Origin: Rhodopirellula sp.
Lineage (GTDB): Bacteria; Planctomycetota; Planctomycetia; Pirellulales; Pirellulaceae
Assembly: GCA_024644085.1 (NCBI GenBank)
Contig: JAHELS010000037.1
Location: 1-37,858, forward strand
Reading direction: 5' to 3'
DNA length: 37,858 nt
In this document: one piece after another, positions 15,114 to 21,523 of the stretch
Layout of the letters: every line of letters starts with the position of its first letter
How positions within the stretch are numbered: the first letter of the stretch is position 1
Position numbers and translations under genes: made by a program
Notes under the pieces: model-generated
The model's database searches: none
Told to the model about the DNA's origin: nothing
The model's input: only the letters and a program-made list of their open reading frames with translations

Positions 15114-15656
15114 ATGAGCAAAGAAAGTGATTGGCGTAAAGAGTTGGAGCAGGTTGCGGAAAAGCTTCGTGATCCATTCAAGATGCGGATGACCGTCGCC
15201 GTTGTGACGGCCGCCGTCATGTGTTTCGCTATCAGCGATCCGATCCATGGCCGCATGAAACGTCACAAGAACGAGCTTAACGACATGAAAACCGTTGTCC
15301 GCACCGCCGAGGAGGTAGTGCTGCTGAGGGACAGGTTCGTACCGGTCGAAAACCGGATTGTGACCGGAAAGAGTAACGACGTCATCGTTTCACACTTGAT
15401 CGATATCGTTCGATCCGAGCCGGTTGAATTGATGCGGATCGATGCTCAAGCTCCCGAACGTCTCGGGCCCTTGCAATCCGTGCGTGTTTCAATGGATGTC
15501 GAAGGTTCATTCGAGGCGCTGCAAACACTGTTGCATCGATTTGATTCGGATCACTTTCTGATGCGCGTCGATACCATTTCGATCAGCCCGCCCGAGTTGA
15601 ATGAAACGGTGCCCACGATGAACGTCACACTTCAGATCCTGAAGGACGCAGCATGA
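15114..15656 (+). CDS. PilO / GspM-like inner-membrane platform protein
   Basis: The protein has 180 residues. A short cytoplasmic N-terminus is followed by one membrane helix (about 25-41), a coiled coil (about 45-85; RMKRHKNELNDMKTVVRTAEEVVLLRDRF) and a small ferredoxin-like domain (VRVSMDVEGSFEALQTLLHRFDS, then TMNVTLQIL). This is the PilO/GspM architecture. PilO pairs with PilN, here the C-terminal half of the preceding gene product, to form the periplasmic stalk that aligns the platform. The last four bases (ATGA) overlap the start of the PilP-like gene, indicating coupled translation. No catalytic residues are expected. The name follows from topology and position; sequence identity to characterised PilO proteins would be low. 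Confidence 0.72.
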   Translation: MSKESDWRKELEQVAEKLRDPFKMRMTVAVVTAAVMCFAISDPIHGRMKRHKNELNDMKTVVRTAEEVVLLRDRFVPVENRIVTGKSNDVIVSHLIDIVRSEPVELMRIDAQAPERLGPLQSVRVSMDVEGSFEALQTLLHRFDSDHFLMRVDTISISPPELNETVPTMNVTLQILKDAA

Positions 15657-16246
15657 ATTCATTGATTCAAAGATACTTGCCACCGGTGATCGTCTTGTGC
15701 GCGGCGGCGTATTTCGGATGGCCGCCGGCGCCGCCGCTTGATCTCGGCGATGACGTCGTGCGCATTTCGTCTGTCCAGTGGCGTCCTGATGAAATCGCGG
15801 ATCCTCCGCTAATCCGACCCAATCCCGATCCCTTTGGTGAAGTCCTGGTGGCCGAACCCAAGATGGAGATTGAGCCCGATACGGGGAAGCTTGTCGAGGT
15901 GACACGGCCTCCCGGGCCGCCGGCCGAAAGGCTGCGTGCGGGACTGTTGCTGTCGGGAATCGCTGACACCGCCGGAAAGCGGTGGGCCGTCGTCAATGGA
16001 CGTCCCCGTTTGAGCGGTGACACCGTGATCACAGCGGACGGAGAATACGTTTGCCAGATCGTTGCGATTAAAACCGAGCACATTGTCGTGCAATGCCAGG
16101 AAACCGTGGCCGAAATCCGCCCCGCGTCACGTCTGCCCACCCGCGCCGCAAGAGACAACAGCGCCGCGACGGAACCTTCGACAAGCGCTGCGTCGCAGTC
16201 TCCCGAAGGCCAATTGGCGGAAGTACCGCCGCCGCCCGGGACCTGA
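15653..16246 (+). CDS. PilP / GspC-like periplasmic linker protein
   Basis: The protein has 197 residues. An N-terminal membrane anchor (about 9-23; LPPVIVLCAAAYFGW) is followed by a proline-rich extended region. A small beta domain at about 100-155 (LLLSGIADTAGKRWAVVNGRPRL, then GDTVITADGEYVCQIVAIKTEHIVVQC) has the pattern of the homology region shared by PilP and GspC. It usually binds the periplasmic N0 domain of the secretin. The C-terminal tail is low-complexity and rich in Ala/Ser/Pro. The gene overlaps the PilO-like gene by ATGA. Its presence implies that an outer-membrane secretin exists elsewhere in the genome. The call rests on fold pattern and operon position. Confidence 0.65.
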   Translation: MNSLIQRYLPPVIVLCAAAYFGWPPAPPLDLGDDVVRISSVQWRPDEIADPPLIRPNPDPFGEVLVAEPKMEIEPDTGKLVEVTRPPGPPAERLRAGLLLSGIADTAGKRWAVVNGRPRLSGDTVITADGEYVCQIVAIKTEHIVVQCQETVAEIRPASRLPTRAARDNSAATEPSTSAASQSPEGQLAEVPPPPGT

Positions 16247-16285
16247 TTCAACGCGTTGACATCCACTGCAATTGAAAGACCGAGC

Positions 16286-18046
16286 ATGACCACGCCCATT
16301 GCATCCGTGAACAAATTGCCCAAGCAAGATCCGCTGATCGTGCGCTTGCTTGGCGACATGAATCGCCTGGACCCCGAGAATCTGGAAGAGCTGTACAGTG
16401 CTCCGAGTCGGAATGAAGTTTCGCTCGAGGAATTGATCATCCGAAGCGGGCTGGCCGATGAACGCCAGATTGCCTCGGCATACGCCAATCATTATTTGAT
16501 GCCGTTGTTTGATCCGCCCGAGGACACGCCGCCGCCGGTTGACCGTTCCGTTTCCGAAGTGCTTCCCAGTCGCCTGTGCCGCGATCACCTGATCGCACCC
16601 TTGAGCGACGACGGCACCACCCTCGAAGTCGCGGTGTTCTCACCCGATTCGCTGATGCTCGCCGACGAGATCAAACTGTTGACCGGTCGCCAAATGCGGC
16701 CCCGGTTCGCGGCGTTGTCCGTTATCGAACGACTGCTCAGCGTGTTGTACGAAGAAGGTTCGTGGACCGATGCGGTGACAAGTTCTTCGTCAGCCAATTT
16801 TGAGGAAGTCGACGAAGCAGAGGAACTCGACGACGAGGACGCCCAGCAGGCTGGTGAAATTGTTCACCTCGACCAGGCGCCCCCACCCGGACGTGATGGT
16901 CGCATCATTCGATATGTAAACAGCATCTTTGAACAGGCGCTGCAAACCAGGGCCAGCGATATCCACATCGAACCCTACGAGGACGCGTGCCGCGTGCGGT
17001 TGCGTATTGATGGGGTGCTGAACGAAATCTCACCACCGCCGATGTCGCTGCTCAATGCCGTGGTCAGCCGGTTGAAGGTGTTGAGCAAAATGGACATCGC
17101 CGAGCGGCGATTGCCCCAGGATGGCGCGATCGGACTTCGCAGCGGCGAACTTCGTGTCGACATGCGTGTGAACACCTGCCCGACGGTGTACGGCGAGAAA
17201 GTCGTGATGCGTGTGCTGGACAAGAATTCGCTGCCGCACGATCTACACGCACTCGGGCTCGACGAACGTCAATTCCGGGACCTTTCCGAAGCGATTCGAA
17301 GCCCGCACGGATTGATGCTGGTGACCGGGCCGACGGGCAGCGGAAAAAGTACGACGCTGTACTCGTGCCTCAACTTCCTCAACGACAGCGAAACCAATAT
17401 CTGCACGGTCGAGGACCCTGTTGAATTCAAGTTTGGTGGAATCAACCAGGTACAAACGCGCAGCAAAGTCGGATTGACGTTCGCCAGCGCCCTTCGGTCT
17501 TTCCTGCGTCAGGACCCCGACGTGATCATGGTCGGCGAGGTTCGTGACAACGAGACCGCCGACATCTGCATGCGTGCTGCACTGACCGGGCACTTTGTTT
17601 TTTCTACCCTGCATACCAACGATGCCCTCAGCAGCGTGACACGTTTGCAGGACATGGGGATCGAACCCTTCCTGCTTTCGAGCACGCTCCGATTGCTGGT
17701 GGCGCAACGACTGCTGCGTCGTTTGTGCGATGAATGCAAAGTTCCTGCGCAGATCGACGCGGAATCAGCAGCACGCTACAAGATTGATCCAGACGCGGTT
17801 GTCTTTGGCCCGGCGGGATGCAGTCGATGCCGGGACACCGGCTACCGCGGCCGTCTTGCCGTGTTCGAGATCATCCGGGTCAACAGCCGCCTCAGCGAGA
17901 TGATCCAAACCGGCGAAACGGTCGAGGCGATGAAGCGTGCCGCTGTCGCCGATGGCATGAGTCTGTTGCAGCAAAGTGCGATTTCGAAAGTCGTCTTGGG
18001 CGATACCAGCCTGGAAGAGGCACTCAGTATTTGCGTCAATCATTGA
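16286..18046 (+). CDS. Secretion/pilus assembly ATPase, GspE/PilB family
   Basis: The protein has 586 residues and is a hexameric cytoplasmic ATPase powering pilin polymerisation. I chose ATG 16286; a TTG ten codons upstream is possible. The N-terminal region (about 20-170) is a GspE-II/MshEN-type domain beginning with EELIIRSGLADERQIASAYANHY. An acidic linker follows (about 172-200; EEVDEAEELDDEDAQQ). The motor domain has Walker A GPTGSGKST with K354, the Asp box, Walker B DPDVIMVGEVRD (410-421) and the His box (HTNDA). The four-cysteine metal site C481-x2-C484 and C512-x2-C515 is the GspE/PilB mark that separates it from the retraction ATPase PilT. It lies between the PilP-like and GspF-like genes in the same operon. 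Confidence 0.95.
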   Translation: MTTPIASVNKLPKQDPLIVRLLGDMNRLDPENLEELYSAPSRNEVSLEELIIRSGLADERQIASAYANHYLMPLFDPPEDTPPPVDRSVSEVLPSRLCRDHLIAPLSDDGTTLEVAVFSPDSLMLADEIKLLTGRQMRPRFAALSVIERLLSVLYEEGSWTDAVTSSSSANFEEVDEAEELDDEDAQQAGEIVHLDQAPPPGRDGRIIRYVNSIFEQALQTRASDIHIEPYEDACRVRLRIDGVLNEISPPPMSLLNAVVSRLKVLSKMDIAERRLPQDGAIGLRSGELRVDMRVNTCPTVYGEKVVMRVLDKNSLPHDLHALGLDERQFRDLSEAIRSPHGLMLVTGPTGSGKSTTLYSCLNFLNDSETNICTVEDPVEFKFGGINQVQTRSKVGLTFASALRSFLRQDPDVIMVGEVRDNETADICMRAALTGHFVFSTLHTNDALSSVTRLQDMGIEPFLLSSTLRLLVAQRLLRRLCDECKVPAQIDAESAARYKIDPDAVVFGPAGCSRCRDTGYRGRLAVFEIIRVNSRLSEMIQTGETVEAMKRAAVADGMSLLQQSAISKVVLGDTSLEEALSICVNH

Positions 18047-18122
18047 TGGTTCGCGCCCAGCCGCGAATCGTTTCGGCACCGTCCTCCCACCTTTCATTCG
18101 TTTTTCAATCTCGGTAATCCTC

Positions 18123-19055
18123 ATGTCCCTCGAATCCTGGTTTCTGGCCCGCGCCCGAGTTGCTGCGAAACGCCACAAGCGCGCGAAGTTGGACGACAAG
18201 ATGACCTTCTTCCAGCAATTCGGATCGTTGCTGGCGTCGGGAACGCCGATGTTGCGCGCACTGAAAATTGCTGCCGAGCAGAACCAAAGTCTGCAGCTGG
18301 AACAGCGAATGGAAGAAGTCGGCGAGCGAGTCGCATCGGGGAGCCCCCTGCACGCGTCGATTCGCGAATCGGCGGGTGACCTGTTTCCGCAACACTGGGT
18401 CGCCATGATCGCCACCGGCGAGGCGACTGGCAAGCTGGACGAGGTGCTCTGCGATTTGAACCGCCAGATCCGCGAGGCTGCCGAAACTCGCAGCAAGTTC
18501 ATCGGAGCGATGATCTATCCCTGTGTATTGGTGTTTGTTGCGGTCCTGGTCATTCTGGTCATGCTTTGGTTTGTCGTCCCGACGTTCGGGGACATGTTCA
18601 AGGAAATGGGAGCCAAGCTTCCCGAGATCACCGTCCAGTCATCGATGTACCGCTTTGCATCAAATCTTGGGTTATTGCTACGCAGTGGCGTACCCATGCT
18701 CGAAACGATGGACACCATCGCGGATGTGTTTCTGGCACAGCCGCCGTACCGGGACGCAATCCTTCACGCCAAGAACCGAATGGCGGCCGGTCGTGCCCTT
18801 GCCGACGGGCTCGAAGAATCGGGTCTGTTCACTTCGATGATGATCAACGCCGTTCGTGTTGGTGAGGAATCGGCGCAACTCGGTCCGGTGATGGAGGAAT
18901 TGGCGCCGTATTACCGCGACAAGACCCAGGCTTTCATGTCTCGCGTGACCAAGCTCGCGGAGCCAGCCATCATCATGGTGATGGGGGGAATCATCAGTGT
19001 CGTGATGCTTGCGATCTACATTCCAATGTTCGAAATGGCGGGCAAGGTGAACTGA
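18123..19055 (+). CDS. Inner-membrane platform protein, GspF/PilC family
   Basis: The protein has 310 residues from ATG 18123; the open frame further upstream overlaps gspE and is not conserved-looking. Two T2SSF repeats are present. The first begins with MTFFQQFGSLLASGTPMLRAL and contains MIATGEATGKLDEVL. The second begins with YRFASNLGLLLRSGVPMLETM and contains VRVGEESAQLG. Membrane helices are at about 130-155 (MIYPCVLVFVAVLVILVMLWFVV) and at the C-terminus (IIMVMGGIISVVMLAIYIPMF). At 310 residues it is shorter than the usual roughly 400, lacking most of the N-terminal extension. It is expected to sit in the inner membrane and rotate or shift pilin subunits under the action of the ATPase. 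Its stop codon shares one base with the start of the next pseudopilin gene. Confidence 0.92.
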   Translation: MSLESWFLARARVAAKRHKRAKLDDKMTFFQQFGSLLASGTPMLRALKIAAEQNQSLQLEQRMEEVGERVASGSPLHASIRESAGDLFPQHWVAMIATGEATGKLDEVLCDLNRQIREAAETRSKFIGAMIYPCVLVFVAVLVILVMLWFVVPTFGDMFKEMGAKLPEITVQSSMYRFASNLGLLLRSGVPMLETMDTIADVFLAQPPYRDAILHAKNRMAAGRALADGLEESGLFTSMMINAVRVGEESAQLGPVMEELAPYYRDKTQAFMSRVTKLAEPAIIMVMGGIISVVMLAIYIPMFEMAGKVN

Positions 19056-19528
19056 TGAAACCGACACAGAGGCGACGCGCGTTTTCGTTGATCGAAGTGG
19101 TCGTCACCATGACGATCCTGGCGATCTTGATCTCATTCTCTGCGCCGAGCGTGATGCGATCGATGGAACAGACACATGCTGATTTGGCCGGTGCCGGATT
19201 GCGGGTGATCAACTCGGCACAGCGGTTCTACTGGCTCGAAAACCGTACGTATGCTGCCGATCTCCAAACACTCGTTGACGCCGGCTTGATCGACCAGGAT
19301 CTCGATACGATCGCGCCGAGGTACGAGTTTACGATCGCCAACGCCAACGCCTCTGGCTTTCAGATCCGGGCGCGGCGACGGATATTCGACGACGGTGGAA
19401 ATCCCATTTACAACGGCGCCTGGCAGGGAACTTTCACGATCGACGAGACGGGAACCCTCGGCGGTGTTGTCGACGGTCCGCCGGGAAAAATCTCCGGCAA
19501 AAAGCCACAACTGACACCTGCGTTCTAA
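19055..19528 (+). CDS. Minor pseudopilin (GspG/GspH-like)
   Basis: The protein has 157 residues with a prepilin N-terminus MKPTQRRRA followed by FSLIEVVVTMTILAILISFSAP. Glutamate is at +5. The residue before the expected cut is alanine instead of the near-universal glycine, which some prepilin peptidases accept with lower efficiency. The C-terminal part (ATG to PRYEFTIANANASGFQIRARRR and a glycine-rich end) resembles small pilin beta domains of the GspG type (QRFYWLENRTYAADLQTLVDAGLI). The start codon overlaps the stop of the GspF-like gene by one base (TGATG). It is the first of four consecutive pseudopilin genes. Confidence 0.85.
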   Translation: MKPTQRRRAFSLIEVVVTMTILAILISFSAPSVMRSMEQTHADLAGAGLRVINSAQRFYWLENRTYAADLQTLVDAGLIDQDLDTIAPRYEFTIANANASGFQIRARRRIFDDGGNPIYNGAWQGTFTIDETGTLGGVVDGPPGKISGKKPQLTPAF

Positions 19529-19548
19529 ACACCCGTCACGGGAACGAC

Positions 19549-20337
19549 ATGACACGCTCCGCTTACCACCGACGCGGCTCCTCCTACCTGGAAATCCAGG
19601 TGGCGATGGTGCTGTTGTCGATTGGGATGGCCGGGCTTTATTCGATGTCGGTGGTCCAGACCCGGCAAACGCGTCGCTTGAGAGATGTGCTGCCGCCGAA
19701 CGAAGTGCCGGCATTGAATCGAGCCGACGACCAATGGGCGCGAAAGCTTGGTGCCTATGCGAACCTCGATGCTGTGATTACCCCGATCACCAGCCTTCCG
19801 CCCTACACGTATGCCGAGCGGGTCATCGACAACGTCGATCCCGGACTCGATGGCGACGTCAAATTCCACCAAGACAAACTTGACTCGCACGGTTGGACCC
19901 CGTGGAGTTACTACAGAACCTATCGCGGCAGCGCACACTACCACTACTCCAGGGGCAACCGAGGTTCTTTTGCCGAGTTTCGAATCAAGAACTTGCCTCC
20001 TGGCGAGTACGAAGTGCTGACCACCTACCCGTCCCTCTCGTCGCTTGGCAGGGCGATCCCGCACGCGATCTTCGATGACAAACAGTTGCGTGCCGTGGTG
20101 CGGGTCAACCAGAGAGTCACTCCTTCGGATGTCACCTACGACGGGCGAGGTTGGAATCGCCTCGCAGTGATCCAGTGCGATTCCGGTAAGATCCGGGTTC
20201 AAATGAGAGACTCACCGACGAGTCGCTATTACGTGATCGCAGATGCAGTACTGATCCGCTCGGCGCGCTCTTTCGAGCTGTTGAGCGTCGATCGCACTCC
20301 CGGCGGCGGTGCCACCGCGGTACTGGAGGCACCATGA
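19549..20337 (+). CDS. Large minor pseudopilin with golvesin-like C-terminal domain
   Basis: The protein has 262 residues. The prepilin signal is MTRSAYHRRG followed by SSYLEIQVAMVLLSIGMAGLYSM, with cleavage after G10 and glutamate at +5, as in PilV/GspI-type minor pilins. After about 60 residues, residues 90-236 fit a golvesin / xanthan-lyase-type beta domain: RTYRGSAHYHYSRGNRGSFAEF, LPPGEYEVLTTYPS, VVRVNQRV, GWNRLAVIQ, then GKIRVQMRD and YYVIADAVLI. Such domains are found at the ends of secreted polysaccharide-active or surface proteins and are thought to bind ligands. Joined to a pseudopilin it would be displayed at the filament tip, or offered to the secretion channel. The gene follows the previous pseudopilin by 20 bases and overlaps the next one (ATGATG). 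Confidence 0.8.
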   Translation: MTRSAYHRRGSSYLEIQVAMVLLSIGMAGLYSMSVVQTRQTRRLRDVLPPNEVPALNRADDQWARKLGAYANLDAVITPITSLPPYTYAERVIDNVDPGLDGDVKFHQDKLDSHGWTPWSYYRTYRGSAHYHYSRGNRGSFAEFRIKNLPPGEYEVLTTYPSLSSLGRAIPHAIFDDKQLRAVVRVNQRVTPSDVTYDGRGWNRLAVIQCDSGKIRVQMRDSPTSRYYVIADAVLIRSARSFELLSVDRTPGGGATAVLEAP

Positions 20338-20873
20338 TGCGAACACGAACAGGTTTTACGCGTCCGCGCCGCGGCATTAGCCTTCTGGAAGTAACCATCG
20401 GATCGATGATGGCGGGCATGATCGCCGTGATGGCCTCGGGTGTCGCATTCGACGTCAGCCGTCATTTCGCCGAGAACATCGCTGAGACTCAGGTGGCGGC
20501 CGAAGCGAGATTGGCAGTCGAATCCTTTCGCCGTGACTTCGGAGGCTCGCTTCCTGAAGTTCGCTCGGGCCAGCGTGACCGGTGGCGTTGGGTTGGGCGG
20601 ATGATTCCAACCATCGATGAATTGCGGCTCTGTTTCGACGCCGACCAGGACGCTTCGGCGGATTGGATCGCCCCGGACCGCGTGATCATCTATTCGCTTC
20701 AGGGTGATCGCTTGATCCGAAGCGATTCGAGCAGCGGAAATGTTTACACCGTGGCGCGATACGTCGAGGATGTGCAATTTGTGATCAATGGAAACCAGAT
20801 CGAGGTTTCAATCGAGTTCCGAGTCGGCGGTTTCACCGAAACCTATTCCTTTGTCACGTCGGATCTCCCATGA
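20334..20873 (+). CDS. Minor pseudopilin, PilW/GspJ-like
   Basis: The protein has 179 residues. A good GGAGG site precedes ATG 20334, which overlaps the previous stop; a second ATG follows at 20337. The leader MMRTRTGFTRPRRG is followed by ISLLEVTIGSMMAGMIAVMA, with glutamate at +5. The soluble part has the GspJ/PilW pattern: LAVESFRRDFG followed by a beta region that describes a value read-out (RVIIYSLQGDRLIRSDS, VARYVEDVQFVINGNQIEVSIEF). GspJ-type proteins form the pseudopilus tip complex with GspI and GspK. The two flanking genes fit those roles, giving an I-J-K-like set. Its end overlaps the next gene by ATGA. Confidence 0.85.
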   Translation: MMRTRTGFTRPRRGISLLEVTIGSMMAGMIAVMASGVAFDVSRHFAENIAETQVAAEARLAVESFRRDFGGSLPEVRSGQRDRWRWVGRMIPTIDELRLCFDADQDASADWIAPDRVIIYSLQGDRLIRSDSSSGNVYTVARYVEDVQFVINGNQIEVSIEFRVGGFTETYSFVTSDLP

Positions 20874-21253
20874 CCCATGTAACGAAGCAATCGTCCCGGG
20901 GCCCGCGTCGTCGCAGCGGTTACGCGTTGTTGATCGTGCTGATCGTGATCCTGACCACGACCGGTTTGGCGGCGGTTCACCAGCGGCAACTCACCGCGGC
21001 GTTGAGGGTCGAACAGGCTCGGATCGAAAGTGAGACGTACAAGGACGGCCCGCTCACCGTGTTGGCGGTTGCCGTCGATCGGCTCAAAACAGGCGATCCG
21101 CCCGCACCGGTGGCCTATTCCTACGGACACGTCGTCGGCACGACCAAGATTCTCTTCCGGATTCGTTATGAACTCGCCGGGAACCAGTGGACGGTCACGG
21201 CGGAACCGGATCCGGGCGCGGGATTCTTGCCGCCGCTGCCAAGCTCGTTTTAG
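20870..21253 (+). CDS. Small pseudopilin-like protein lacking glutamate 5 (GspK/PilX-like)
   Basis: The protein has 127 residues. A basic leader (GPRRRSG) is followed by YALLIVLIVILTTTGLAAV. The position-5 glutamate present in the other pseudopilins is isoleucine here; GspK likewise lacks E5 and caps the pseudopilus tip. The remainder is small (about 90 residues), far shorter than GspK, with a short beta region ending in GNQWTVTAEPDPGAG. It could be a reduced tip subunit. The gene overlaps the GspJ-like gene by ATGA and is the last of the operon. No clear terminator follows within the 270-base gap before the protease gene. Confidence 0.72.
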   Translation: MTHVTKQSSRGPRRRSGYALLIVLIVILTTTGLAAVHQRQLTAALRVEQARIESETYKDGPLTVLAVAVDRLKTGDPPAPVAYSYGHVVGTTKILFRIRYELAGNQWTVTAEPDPGAGFLPPLPSSF

Positions 21254-21385
21254 GCCGATTCGTCTGGTCGCTGGCGTCTGATTGAGCGATTTCGACTTCT
21301 CTCGGGCCGTTTCGCGGCCGCTGAAAACGGGCATCTCCCTACACAATCGGGTAGACGCCTTGGTAAACTGGGCTGAGAAAAGGAG

Positions 21386-21414
21386 TTGCCCTATTTTTGC
21401 CGGTTTCCTACCAT
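21386..21414 (+). promoter_or_regulatory. Candidate promoter of the tail-specific protease gene
   Basis: TTGCCC (21386-21391) and TACCAT (21409-21414) are separated by 17 bases, with four of six matches in each box. The pair lies about 110 bases before the protease ATG. This is a modest match and no activator site is evident. Confidence 0.35.
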
Positions 21415-21523
21415 TCCACGGCGGGGAGAGGTGGCCGAGCAATCTCTCGATCCCTCCCTTTATCGCTGATTACAGCTCCATTTGCACCGCTGAATCCGCA
21501 ACATCACTGAACAGGAATTCGTT

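Noticed and set aside
17976-18122. Upstream extension of the GspF-like protein into gspE
   Set aside because: The extra residues come from a shadow frame of gspE; the family-like start MSLESWFLARARV is at 18123.
21425-21439. The string GGAGAGGTGGCCGAG, which matches the 5' end of many tRNA-Ser genes
   Set aside because: No anticodon arm, variable arm or matching acceptor 3' strand follows within 100 bases. It could be a tRNA remnant, but a 15-base match without structure is too weak to annotate.
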